Positions 56,109-64,000 of a stretch of DNA of 64,000 nt are shown here, one piece after another. Position 1 is the first letter of the stretch. Each line of letters starts with the position of its first letter. The stretch spans positions 682,001 to 746,000 of the forward strand of contig NZ_JBAWKJ010000002.1 in NCBI RefSeq assembly GCF_037095755.1, read 5' to 3'. The notes below the pieces were generated by a model. That model had not been told where the DNA came from and ran no database searches. It was given only the letters and a program-made list of their open reading frames with translations. The stretch comes from Sphingopyxis sp. CCNWLW2. GTDB taxonomy: Bacteria; Pseudomonadota; Alphaproteobacteria; Sphingomonadales; Sphingomonadaceae. The position numbers and the translations under genes are program-made.

Positions 56109-56645
56109 CTACCCCTTCACATCCAGCCGCGCACACAACGCATCGACCTTCTCCGCCAGCTCGGCGATCCGCATCTGGTCGATCTTTTCGTGCAGCCGCA
56201 TGATCTCCAGTTCGGCGCGCAGGTTGATTTCGTAATCGACGCTCGCGGTCAGCCGGTCCTTCGCCGCCTGCCGGTTCTGGCTCATCATAATGATCGGCGC
56301 CTGGATCGCCGCGAGCGTCGAGAGCATCAGGTTCAGGAAGATGTAGGGATAGGGGTCGAACGCGAGGCCGAAGCGCTGGAGCACCTCCGAATTGAGCAGC
56401 ATCCAGCCGAACAGGATCAGCGCAAAGACGATGATGAAGCCCCATGAGCCGCCGACCGCCGCGACCCGGTCGGCCAGCCGGTCGCCGGTGCTCGCCTGCG
56501 CATCCTCGATATCGGCGGCGTCGCGGCTGCTGGGCGCGCGCTTTGCGATCGACGCGACCACGCGCGATTCCTCGGGATCGAGCTCGTCGAACGCGCGGCC
56601 AAGCAGCCGCAGCGACAGGTCGTTGAGATGCGTGTCCGCGTTCAT
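56109..56645 (-). CDS. DUF1003 membrane protein
   Basis: 178 residues. Two membrane helices (FIIVFALILFGWMLL and YIFLNLMLSTLAAIQAPIIMM) follow an acidic N-terminal domain, and the last 60 residues form a coiled coil (ELEIMRLHEKIDQMRIAELAEKV). The helix sequence and QNRQAAKDR are typical of DUF1003. Function unknown. It is 7 bp after the NnrU gene. Confidence 0.9.
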   Translation of the reverse strand: MNADTHLNDLSLRLLGRAFDELDPEESRVVASIAKRAPSSRDAADIEDAQASTGDRLADRVAAVGGSWGFIIVFALILFGWMLLNSEVLQRFGLAFDPYPYIFLNLMLSTLAAIQAPIIMMSQNRQAAKDRLTASVDYEINLRAELEIMRLHEKIDQMRIAELAEKVDALCARLDVKG

Positions 56646-56652
56646 TCGGCTC

Positions 56653-57354
56653 CTATCCCACCCAACGCCAGATCCCGGCGACCATATAACCAAGCGCGCC
56701 ATGCGCCCAGGTCGCGACAAGCCATAGCATGATCCCGCCGAGCAGCGCGTGCGGGCGCGGGATCGTGTCGGCCCATGGTGTCGCCCCGCCGACCTGCCGC
56801 GCATAGGGCACAAAACTCGTCCGCGCCGCCCACTGGCGCCAGGCATCGCCCATCAGCCGCGCCTTTTTTGCATCCTGGCCCGCCGAACCGACGAGCGCGA
56901 GGAAGATGATCGTCGCGGACAATATGATCTGCGCCGTGGTCGGCATCACCAGCACATGCGCAAAGGCCCACAGCGCGAAGCCCCACATCATCGGGTGCCG
57001 CGTGATCGCGAACACCCCGCGCGGCGTCGCCGCCGCATCGCGCGCGGCGTGCGGTGCGGGCAGCGCCGGATTGCCGATCAGCGATCCGATGAAGAGGATG
57101 CTCGCAAAGAGCACGATCAGCGACGCGAGGATCCACAGCGGATCGTCGACCGCCCACAAGGGCGGCTCGGGCGGCATCCCCCGCCACGCCTGCACCATCA
57201 TGATGAAGGTCGCTATCGCGACGATCGAATAGGTGATCTGGAACCCGCGCTCGCCAAGCCGCCCTGCGAGCCCGTCCCGAAGCGGATGCGACAGCGCAAG
57301 ATGCGACCCGACGAACAACACGCAGGTCGTGATCAAAAGCGACACCGGCTGCAT
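56653..57354 (-). CDS. NnrU-family membrane protein
   Basis: 233 residues with about six membrane helices. The family motif ITRHPMMWGFALWAFAHVL and the GERGFQITYSIVA region are clear. NnrU was described near nitric-oxide reductase genes but no denitrification genes are here; most sphingomonad members have no known role. I start at ATG 57352-57354, which has GGAGGAGGG before it; an ATG at 57381 is in frame upstream. Confidence 0.9.
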   Translation of the reverse strand: MQPVSLLITTCVLFVGSHLALSHPLRDGLAGRLGERGFQITYSIVAIATFIMMVQAWRGMPPEPPLWAVDDPLWILASLIVLFASILFIGSLIGNPALPAPHAARDAAATPRGVFAITRHPMMWGFALWAFAHVLVMPTTAQIILSATIIFLALVGSAGQDAKKARLMGDAWRQWAARTSFVPYARQVGGATPWADTIPRPHALLGGIMLWLVATWAHGALGYMVAGIWRWVG

Positions 57355-57505
57355 GACCAATCCCTCCTCCAACAATGTCATCTATCGCCCAGGCGTCGCG
57401 ATGCGCGACTCGCGATGGGCTCAGCGGCGATAATTGTGCGACAAAGGTAACAGTGTCAACATGGAGAGCAAGGGATGGAGCAGGCGGTGAAACGCCTGCC
57501 CCGCC

Positions 57506-58807
57506 CTATCGGTCGTATGCTTTGGGCAATGCCCCTTCCTGCGGCGTCGTATAGCGGTCGCGCAAACGGTCCTGCCGTGTCGTCAGCGATTGTGCCTTGC
57601 CATCGATCCACACCGCCGTCGGGCGGCTGCCGAGTTCGAGCGGGTCATTGTCCCAGATCACGACATCGCCGGCGCGGCCCGGACGCAGCGAACCGATGCT
57701 GCCCTCCATGCCGACGGCGCGTGCCGGGACGCTGCTGATCGACGCGAACGCCTGATCCCACGTCATGCCGCTGGCACCGGGCACGCGCGCGAGGCCGACG
57801 AGGTTGCCGGCATATTGCGTCGCATAGCCCATCTTGTGCGCGTCATCGTCGTCGAACACGCCGACCGACACGTCGACGCCCGCGGCCTTGAGCCGCCCAG
57901 CGTTCGATTGCGTCGCGCCAAGTTGTTCGAAGGTCGACGGCAGGTCGGTGAGCGGCGACACGAGCACCGGCACCTTTGCCGCCGCGATGTCGCGCGCGAC
58001 GAGCCAGCCCTCGGTCACCCCGACGAGCACCAGCTTCAGCGCGGGAAACTCGCCCTTCAGCTTGATGACATTCACGATGTCCGCGGCGCGGTCGACGCGA
58101 ACGAAGAGCGGCGTCGTGCCGTCGATCACGCGGACGAGCGCATCGGCATCGGCGCGCTGGATCATCGCGTCATTGCCCCATTCGGCAAGCGTCGCGGGGT
58201 TGCGCGCATAGCTGCGTGCCGCCAGCAATTGCTCGCGGAAGAGCAGGAAGGTCGCCGCGCGGCTGCCCCCCGCCTTTGCCGAACCATCCTCGCCGAACGC
58301 GACATATTGCAGCGCGCGGGGCTTGGTCACCATGTCCATATCGTCGGCGAGGTCGACGACCGCGCCTTGGCCGGCGAACAAATTGCTGCTGCTGCCCGGC
58401 GCGACGATCGCGCGCGTCACGCCCGACGCGCGGTTGACCGCGACGGGCGATCCCATCGGATTCAGCGCGGGCGCGATATCGAGCCCCGCCGAAAAGCGCG
58501 TGCGCGGTGCCGACCGATCGTTGGTGCCGGTTACGGCATCGACTTCGGTCAGCCCGACGCGGCTGAACGCCGCGACGATGCCCGGCGTGACATATTTGCC
58601 CTGCGCGTCCACGCGCTCGACGCCCGCGGGCACGGCAACGCCCGCCCCCGCCGCGACGACCTTGCCGCCGCGCACGACGACGGTGCCGCCGTCGATCGGC
58701 GCGCTGCCGTCGCCGATGACGAGCTTTGCGTTGACGATCGCGACATCCTGCGCGGTTGCGGGAACCGCGATGATTGCCGCGGCGGAGAGAAGAAGCGCGC
58801 GGATCAT
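57506..58807 (-). CDS. Amidohydrolase-family protein lacking metal ligands
   Basis: 433 residues with signal peptide (1-19, ending ATAQ). Fold features are present: VAIVNAKLVIGDGSAP, GKYVTPGIVAAF, MEGSIGSLRPGRAGDVVIWDNDPLELG. The DxHxH metal motif after the first strand reads AAFSR (about 79-83) and no replacement His pair is apparent, so it is probably not a metallo-hydrolase. It overlaps the upstream gene (ATGA). Confidence 0.87.
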   Translation of the reverse strand: MIRALLLSAAAIIAVPATAQDVAIVNAKLVIGDGSAPIDGGTVVVRGGKVVAAGAGVAVPAGVERVDAQGKYVTPGIVAAFSRVGLTEVDAVTGTNDRSAPRTRFSAGLDIAPALNPMGSPVAVNRASGVTRAIVAPGSSSNLFAGQGAVVDLADDMDMVTKPRALQYVAFGEDGSAKAGGSRAATFLLFREQLLAARSYARNPATLAEWGNDAMIQRADADALVRVIDGTTPLFVRVDRAADIVNVIKLKGEFPALKLVLVGVTEGWLVARDIAAAKVPVLVSPLTDLPSTFEQLGATQSNAGRLKAAGVDVSVGVFDDDDAHKMGYATQYAGNLVGLARVPGASGMTWDQAFASISSVPARAVGMEGSIGSLRPGRAGDVVIWDNDPLELGSRPTAVWIDGKAQSLTTRQDRLRDRYTTPQEGALPKAYDR

Positions 58808-60207
58808 TTCACGTCTCCTTCGCCCGGCTGGCCGAGCTCGAAATCGCTCACCGGACGCCGCTTCGGGTCGTTCGCGTCGAACATCAACGCGCCGTCGATC
58901 CACACCTTTTCGGGGCGCGTATAAGCGCTGAACGGATTGCCGTTCCACAGCACGACGTCGGCCATCTTGCCGGGTTTCAGGCTGCCCGTCTTGTCGCCGA
59001 TACCCAGCGCCTTGGCGGGATTGTACGACAGCCAGGTCCACGCCAGCTCGTCGCTGACGTCGATCCCGATGCGGCGGCCCGCTGCGCGCGCCTTCGCGGC
59101 TTCCTGGTTGAGCCGCTGAATCTGGTTCGCATCATCCGAGTGGACGATCGTGCACGCGCCGGCCTTGTAGACGAGCGGGATATTCTCGTTGACGCTGTCA
59201 TAGGCTTCCATCTTGAAGCCCCACCAGTCGGCCCACATCGCCGAGCAAATGCCTTCCTTCGCAAGGATATCGGCGATCTTGTAGCTTTCGACCGCGTGGT
59301 GGAAGGTCGACACCTTGTAGCCGAATTCCTTCGACATATCGATGACGAGCGCCATTTCGTCGGCGCGATAGCAATGGTTGTGGACGAGGATCTCGCCCGA
59401 CAGCACGCCGACAAGCGTTTCCATCGCAAGGTCGCGGTCGACGGCCTTTCCGTCGTCCATCTTCTTCTTGTAGGCCGCCGCCTTCGCCCAAGTCGCGCGA
59501 TTGACCGCATAATTGCCCATGCGGGTCGAGGGCGCGCGGCCCTTGCCGCCATAGACGCGCTTCGGATTCTCGCCGCACGCCATTTTTAGGCCGTAAGGCG
59601 CGCCGGGGAACTTCATTCCCTGCACCGTGCGCGAGGGCACATTCTTGAGCGTGATCGAGCGCCCGCCCATCAGGTTCGCGCTGCCCGGCAGGATCTGCAG
59701 GCTCGTCACGCCGCCGTTCGCCAGCGCGCGGCTGAATCCCGGGTCCTGCGGCCAGACACTATGTTCGGTCCAGACTTCGGGCGTCGTCGGCGACGTCATT
59801 TCGTTGCCGTCCGAATGCGCCTCGACGCTGGGCGAGGGATAGTCGCCAAGGTGGCTGTGGATGTCGATGATGCCGGGGGTCAGGAACTTGCCGGTCCCGT
59901 CATAGACCGCGATATCCGCCGGGATTGGCGTATCGGGACCGCCGACGGCCTCGACCTTCCCGTTCGCCAGCAGCACGGTGCCATTGTCGATCCGCCCGCC
60001 CTCGCCGTCGAAGATCGTGACGTTACGGACCGCCGTGACTTGCCCGGGATAAGCCTTGTAGGTCGACGGATACGGATCCTTGTTGAACTTCACCGGCTTC
60101 TCGGCGGGCTTATCGCCCGCCGAGGCCGTCTCTCCATTACTCGCCGCACAACCGACGAGCGCCAGCGACACCGCAGCCAGCAGGCTGCCCTTCACACCGC
60201 GGATCAT
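58804..60207 (-). CDS. Amidohydrolase-family lipoprotein
   Basis: 467 residues. Lipobox LVGC (Cys 20) targets it to an outer or inner membrane. The metal site is intact: H117-x-H119 in IIDIHSHLG, HNHCYRADE, FHHAVES and the Asp in VHSDD. The C-terminus has LKPGKMADVVLWNGNPF. It probably hydrolyses a peptide, imide or cyclic amide in the periplasm, in concert with the POT transporter just upstream. Confidence 0.92.
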   Translation of the reverse strand: MIRGVKGSLLAAVSLALVGCAASNGETASAGDKPAEKPVKFNKDPYPSTYKAYPGQVTAVRNVTIFDGEGGRIDNGTVLLANGKVEAVGGPDTPIPADIAVYDGTGKFLTPGIIDIHSHLGDYPSPSVEAHSDGNEMTSPTTPEVWTEHSVWPQDPGFSRALANGGVTSLQILPGSANLMGGRSITLKNVPSRTVQGMKFPGAPYGLKMACGENPKRVYGGKGRAPSTRMGNYAVNRATWAKAAAYKKKMDDGKAVDRDLAMETLVGVLSGEILVHNHCYRADEMALVIDMSKEFGYKVSTFHHAVESYKIADILAKEGICSAMWADWWGFKMEAYDSVNENIPLVYKAGACTIVHSDDANQIQRLNQEAAKARAAGRRIGIDVSDELAWTWLSYNPAKALGIGDKTGSLKPGKMADVVLWNGNPFSAYTRPEKVWIDGALMFDANDPKRRPVSDFELGQPGEGDVK

Positions 60208-60210
60208 CGA

Positions 60211-62046
60211 TTACGCCCCCTTGGGTTCGGGATGAACGCCAGCCGCCTGCGGCTCGCCGAGTTCGCTCGTGCCCGCGACGTCGTCGCGGTCGCGCAGCGT
60301 GTCGAGGTGCATCCAGCGCTTCACGATGGGGCTGACCAGCAGCACCGCCACCGCTGCACCGATCGCGATCCAGCCGAACATCTCGTAGATCTCGAGCAGC
60401 TTGGCCTTGCTCATCTCGCCGCCATGGCCGCCGGTGGCTTCACCGATCTTGCCGGCGACGAAATTGCCGACCGCGGTCATATAGAACCACGCGCCCATGA
60501 TGAGCGACGCGACGAAGGTCGGCGCGAGCCGGTTCATCGCCGAGAGGCCCACGGGGCTGAGGCACAACTCGCCGGTGGTGGCGAGGAGGTAATAGAGGAA
60601 AACGAAGATCACAGGGGTCATCGCCGCGATGCCAAAGGCCTGCGCGCCCCAGACGAGGACAAGGTTCGCAAGCCCCATCTGCGCCAGCGCCAGCCCGAAT
60701 TTGGCGGGAGCCGACGGTTCCTTGCCGCGCTTGCCGAGCCGTTGCCACAGCGCGGCGAACAGCGGCGCGAGCAGGATGATGTAGATCGGGTTGATCGACT
60801 GGAAGATCGAAGCCGGCACCGCGCCGCGATCGACATAGCGGTCGGTGAACAGGTTCATCGATCCGCCCGCCTGTTCGAACAGGCCCCAGAACAGCGGATT
60901 CAGGGCGATCAGGAACAGGATCGCGAACATCCGGTCACGCGCATGGTCTTCGCGGTTCATCTTCTCGACCACCATCACGCCGAGGAGAAGGAGGAAGCCG
61001 AACAGCGCGACCCACGCCGCGGGCGCAAGCCCGAACGCGACAGGTCCGCTGGCGATGCTGAGGCCGAGGATGAGCGCTAGCGGCAGGAACAGCATCAGCG
61101 CGAGGCCCGCGAGCGCGACGTTGACGCGGCTCCGCGGACCGGCGCCGATCGATCCGTACGGCAGCTGGAACGTCGCCACGAGGACAACGTAGCCAAGCAG
61201 GAGAATGCCCGAGACGAGCAGCAGGTTCTGGATGACGTCCTGATACTGGACCAGCGCCCAGATCACCGCAACTGCGGCCAAACCGACGGCGTAGAGCGTC
61301 CACTCGCTCGACCGCGACAGCGGTGCAGGCGCCTCGCCCGCGCCCTTGAGCGCGCTCTTGCCGAGAACGAAGACGACAAGGCCGGCGAGCATGCCGATGC
61401 CGGCGAGCCCGAAGCCATAGCCCCAGCCGATCCGCTGGCCGAGATAACCGACAAGGATCGTGCCGAGCGCGGCACCGACGTTGATGCCCATATAGAAGAT
61501 CGTATAGGCGCCATCGCGGCGAATGTCGGTGAGCCGGTACAGCTGGCCGACCATCACCGAGATATTCGCCTTGAGGAAGCCCGAGCCGACGATGATGAAG
61601 GCGAGCGCGGCCCAGAAGACGTTGATCGTCGGATCATTCTGCCCGCCGACACCCTCAACCGCCATCAGGCTGTGGCCGGCCGCCAGCAGCAGGCCGCCGA
61701 ACAGCACCGCCTTGCGCTGGCCGAGGTAGCGGTCGGCGAGATAGCCGCCGAGCACCGGGGTGATGTAGACGAGGCTGGTGTAGGCACCGTAGATCAGGTT
61801 CGACTTGCTGTCGGAGAACAGCCAGTGCTGGGTCAGGTAGAAAATCAGGATCGCACGCATGCCGTAATAGGAGAAACGCTCCCACATTTCGGCGAAGAAG
61901 AGCATGTAGAGGCCCTTGGGGTGTCCGGCGAATTCGGGTTTCTTGCCGCCGGCGATCAGCGCACCGATGCTGAGGAAGACGCCGAGGACCAGAAGTGCGA
62001 TTACCGCAATCCAGTCCCCCTCGTCCCACGAGCCCATATTTTTCAT
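60211..62046 (-). CDS. POT-family proton-dependent oligopeptide transporter
   Basis: 611 residues, about 14 membrane helices. GHPKGLYMLFFAEMWERFSYYGMRAILIFYL contains the ExxERFxYY proton motif (EMWERFSYYG), and the FYMGINVGA and GELCLSPVGLS motifs are present. It imports di- and tripeptides. First gene of the transporter-amidohydrolase operon (3 bp gap), which suggests scavenging and trimming of unusual peptides. Confidence 0.95.
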   Translation of the reverse strand: MKNMGSWDEGDWIAVIALLVLGVFLSIGALIAGGKKPEFAGHPKGLYMLFFAEMWERFSYYGMRAILIFYLTQHWLFSDSKSNLIYGAYTSLVYITPVLGGYLADRYLGQRKAVLFGGLLLAAGHSLMAVEGVGGQNDPTINVFWAALAFIIVGSGFLKANISVMVGQLYRLTDIRRDGAYTIFYMGINVGAALGTILVGYLGQRIGWGYGFGLAGIGMLAGLVVFVLGKSALKGAGEAPAPLSRSSEWTLYAVGLAAVAVIWALVQYQDVIQNLLLVSGILLLGYVVLVATFQLPYGSIGAGPRSRVNVALAGLALMLFLPLALILGLSIASGPVAFGLAPAAWVALFGFLLLLGVMVVEKMNREDHARDRMFAILFLIALNPLFWGLFEQAGGSMNLFTDRYVDRGAVPASIFQSINPIYIILLAPLFAALWQRLGKRGKEPSAPAKFGLALAQMGLANLVLVWGAQAFGIAAMTPVIFVFLYYLLATTGELCLSPVGLSAMNRLAPTFVASLIMGAWFYMTAVGNFVAGKIGEATGGHGGEMSKAKLLEIYEMFGWIAIGAAVAVLLVSPIVKRWMHLDTLRDRDDVAGTSELGEPQAAGVHPEPKGA

Positions 62047-62230
62047 TATGTTGCGTCCCTTTTAGGATTGTCTGGCGCGGCCTCCCGCCGCGCGAATGCG
62101 GCAACCTAGCGCGAAAATTGCGTATTGGAAGAATCTAATTGCGCATGAAACCGTCTCGATCGGGCCAAAAATTACTGCGAATCATTCGCAACACTTGCGC
62201 AAAGTGACGCGAAAGGCCACATGGCGCACC

Positions 62231-62812
62231 ATGTTCAACGACACCTCCTCGCTCCTCGCCCATCTCGCCACGCGCCGTTCGGGCAAGGCGCGCGACATAA
62301 TCGCCCCCGGCCCCGACGCCGCACAGCTTCGCGATATCATCGCGCTGGCGCTGCGCACCCCCGACCATGGCAAGCTGGCACCCTGGCGCATCGTCACCGT
62401 CGCCGACGATCAGCGCACAGCCTTCGCGGCGCTGCTCAAAAAGGCATGGATCGTGGAGAATCCGGGCGCCGCGGGCATGGACCTGTCGGCGCTCGACCAG
62501 TTCGCGCATCAGGCGCCAAGCTTGCTCGTGCTCGTCTCGACACCGGTGCCCGGCGCCAAGGTTCCGGTCTGGGAACAACAGATGTCGGCGGGCGCCGTTG
62601 GCATGAACCTGCTCCACGCCGCGCACGCGCACGGTTTTGTCGGCAGCTGGCTGACCGGCTGGGCGGCCTACAGCGCCGAGGTTGCCGCCGCGTTCGGCGC
62701 CGGCGAGGCCGACAAAATTGTCGGCTATTTCTTCCTGGGAACGCCCGCCCGCGAGCTCGACGAACGGCCCCGCCCCGAATATAATGACATCGTTCGGGCT
62801 TGGGAAATTTAG
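62231..62812 (+). CDS. Nitroreductase-family flavoprotein
   Basis: 193 residues. RRSGKARDI and LRTPDHGKLAPWRI bind FMN; MNLLHAAHAHGFVGSWLTGWAAY and VGYFFLGTPARELDERPRP are typical of the YdjA-like subfamily. Substrate unknown. The ATG at 62231 fits family length; the open frame to 62096 has no family character. Divergent from the POT gene. Confidence 0.9.
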   Translation: MFNDTSSLLAHLATRRSGKARDIIAPGPDAAQLRDIIALALRTPDHGKLAPWRIVTVADDQRTAFAALLKKAWIVENPGAAGMDLSALDQFAHQAPSLLVLVSTPVPGAKVPVWEQQMSAGAVGMNLLHAAHAHGFVGSWLTGWAAYSAEVAAAFGAGEADKIVGYFFLGTPARELDERPRPEYNDIVRAWEI

Positions 62813-62883
62813 TTTCAGTTTCCGAACCTAATTTGTAATTAGTGGCATTTGACTGTGCTGCTGTCTTATGGCATTAAGGCGGC

Positions 62884-63231
62884 ATGCTCGATCAGTCCAA
62901 ACCCGTGTACCAGCGTCTGCGCGATGTCATCGCCAACGCCATCCTCGACGGCCAGTTTCGCGATGGCGACATGTTGCCGTCGGTCCGATCGCTCGCCGCC
63001 GAAGAAGGCGCCAACCCGCTGACGGTGGCGAAAGCGTATCAGACCTTTCAGGACGAAGGACTGGTCACGGTGAAACGCGGCGTCGGCATGTTCGTCGCCG
63101 AAGGCGCGACCGAGCGCCTCCGCAACCTGATGCGCGCCGATTTCCTCGCCAATGTATGGCCGCCGGTCGCGCAGCAGATGCGCCGCATCGGCCTCGACGC
63201 GCGCACGCTTCTCGATTTGACCGAAGCCTGA
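62884..63231 (+). CDS. GntR-family regulator, YtrA/YhcF type
   Basis: 115 residues: only the winged-helix domain (VYQRLRDVIANAILDGQFRDGDMLPSVRSLAAEEGANPLTV in order) and a short helical tail; no ligand domain. This small class usually controls neighbouring transporters. Starts at ATG 62884. Confidence 0.9.
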   Translation: MLDQSKPVYQRLRDVIANAILDGQFRDGDMLPSVRSLAAEEGANPLTVAKAYQTFQDEGLVTVKRGVGMFVAEGATERLRNLMRADFLANVWPPVAQQMRRIGLDARTLLDLTEA

Positions 63232-63285
63232 TCGCAAGATTCGGGCGCCCGTCGAACCCTTAGATTAAATCGCGGGACAAAGGAC

Positions 63286-63672
63286 GTGGCCCTGAACCTT
63301 GATAAACGGGCAATCAGGCGCATCATCATCTGTGGTGTATTTTTCGCACTGCTCGCTGCCTTATACGGCCCGCTGACAATAAAATATGAGACCGGCCCGA
63401 CGGCAATTTTTAAGTTTCGGGCAGGGAGCCCGGAAGATTTAAGCAGATGCCCGCCAAAAACCGAAAAGGACTGGTACAAGGCCGAATTTGAAGCTGAGGG
63501 CTATCATTACGAATTCGTAAGCCCTCTCGGTCTCATCTGCGGAAAGGATGCATCCGGGCGATATATGAGAGTCTATGTGAGTGAAGGTGCCCATGCCACC
63601 CATCGTCTCGAATTAGGCAGCACGAAGAACTTCATCGAACAGCCCCCCACATTTCAGGCTTTGACCAGATAA
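63286..63672 (+). CDS. Orphan membrane-anchored protein of unknown function
   Basis: 128 residues from GTG 63286. One N-terminal membrane segment (IICGVFFALLAALYGPL), then a soluble domain with two Cys (SRCPPKTEKD and GLICGKDASG). No family recognised. Base composition is distinctly lower in GC than the surroundings. The ribosome site AGGA is closer than ideal, so the start may be the TTG at 63298. Confidence 0.55.
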   Translation: MALNLDKRAIRRIIICGVFFALLAALYGPLTIKYETGPTAIFKFRAGSPEDLSRCPPKTEKDWYKAEFEAEGYHYEFVSPLGLICGKDASGRYMRVYVSEGAHATHRLELGSTKNFIEQPPTFQALTR

Positions 63673-63806
63673 GCACAGATTCCTTTCGGTAAATTGGGCC
63701 TCGGCACACGGGAAGCTCACATGTTTACGCGCTCTTGCCCCTGACCGGATACGCCTTGCCCTTTGACGACGCTTGGCTAACCCAAGATCGCTCTTCCCCG
63801 ACGTTA

Positions 63807-64000
63807 TTAACGCCCGATCTGCGCCGCCTTGTCGCGCAGGTCCGCCGCCGCTTGGCTTTTGCCGCGCCGTTCGAGCAGATCGGCGTAAAATTCCATGATC
63901 CCGGCATTCAGCGGCTGCAACCGATAGGCGCGGTCGATCAGCGGCAGCGCGCGCGCGTCGTCGCCCTTTGCCGCCCACGCGCGCGCCAGTTCGCGTAGGA
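63807..64000 (-). CDS. C-terminal end of a TPR-like protein (partial)
   Basis: The last 64 or so residues enter from the right edge and end at TAA 63807-63809. The reading RELARAWAAKGDDARALPL and PLNAGIMEFYADLLERRG is the two-helix pattern of a tetratricopeptide repeat (AxxxxxxGDxxxALPL). The identity of the full protein cannot be told from this part. Confidence 0.6.
   Translation of the reverse strand, partial: LRELARAWAAKGDDARALPLIDRAYRLQPLNAGIMEFYADLLERRGKSQAAADLRDKAAQIGR

Overview
The window looks like chromosomal DNA of a high-GC alphaproteobacterium of the order Sphingomonadales, most like Sphingopyxis or a close relative. This is inferred from the protein sequences as I recognise them and from characteristic gene sets: an EipA/DUF1134 envelope protein, a CcrM (GANTC) methyltransferase, a three-part pntA1/pntA2/pntB transhydrogenase, a 40-residue aa3-oxidase subunit-IV-like protein, and an HprK-related-kinase-A cluster. 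No database search was run. About 76 protein genes and one tRNA are supported. There is no rRNA, prophage, insertion sequence or CRISPR array.

Layout, left half. 1-4.4 kb: a two-component pair (kinase cut by the window edge), tRNA-Ser(GCU), eipA and a membrane diguanylate cyclase. 4.4-7.7 kb: the cytochrome bc1 operon petABC followed by apt. 7.9-9.2 kb: trmL-hemF. 9.3-11 kb: two related membrane proteins, divergent from lipB and a small lipoprotein. 12.1-13.5 kb: queC-queE. 14-17.2 kb: argD-argF-hslO. 17.3-24.3 kb: oxidoreductases, an Lrp/LysE divergent pair, small conserved proteins, a dienelactone hydrolase and a HAD phosphatase with an intergenic palindromic repeat between them. 24.3-30.2 kb: glmS, a vapBC toxin-antitoxin pair with a visible operator, two acetyltransferases, glmU and gph.

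The stretch 30.15-37.77 kb is the most interesting. Eight minus-strand genes run almost without gaps: a beta-helix protein, an SO2930-like diheme cytochrome, a maleylacetoacetate-isomerase-like protein, a TonB-dependent receptor, a MarR regulator, a PqqD-like small protein, an HprK-related kinase and a family-5 nucleotidyltransferase. The last three form the HPr-rel-A set, which resembles the tailoring half of kinase-containing lasso-peptide clusters but has no cyclase, protease or recognisable precursor here. It is the best candidate in the window for an undescribed system.

Right half. 38-44.5 kb: a transhydrogenase locus in which pntA1 is separated from pntA2-pntB by two fasciclin lipoprotein/secreted proteins and one unknown periplasmic protein. 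44.7-46.2 kb: an NtrC-like regulator with altered GAFTGA and Walker B motifs. 46.2-48.5 kb: ccrM-folP, preceded by nine GANTC sites in 152 bp, pointing to methylation-sensitive control of the methyltransferase itself. 48.7-53 kb: SDR, rnhB, a ThiD fused to a glyoxalase-fold domain, a DUF1272 protein and glmM; with glmS and glmU this puts the whole UDP-GlcNAc branch in the window. 53-57.4 kb: a dicarboxylate/amino-acid symporter, an aldo/keto reductase and small membrane proteins. 57.5-62 kb: a POT peptide transporter with two amidohydrolases, one lacking its metal ligands. 62.2-64 kb: a nitroreductase, a GntR regulator, an unknown low-GC protein and the end of a TPR-like protein.
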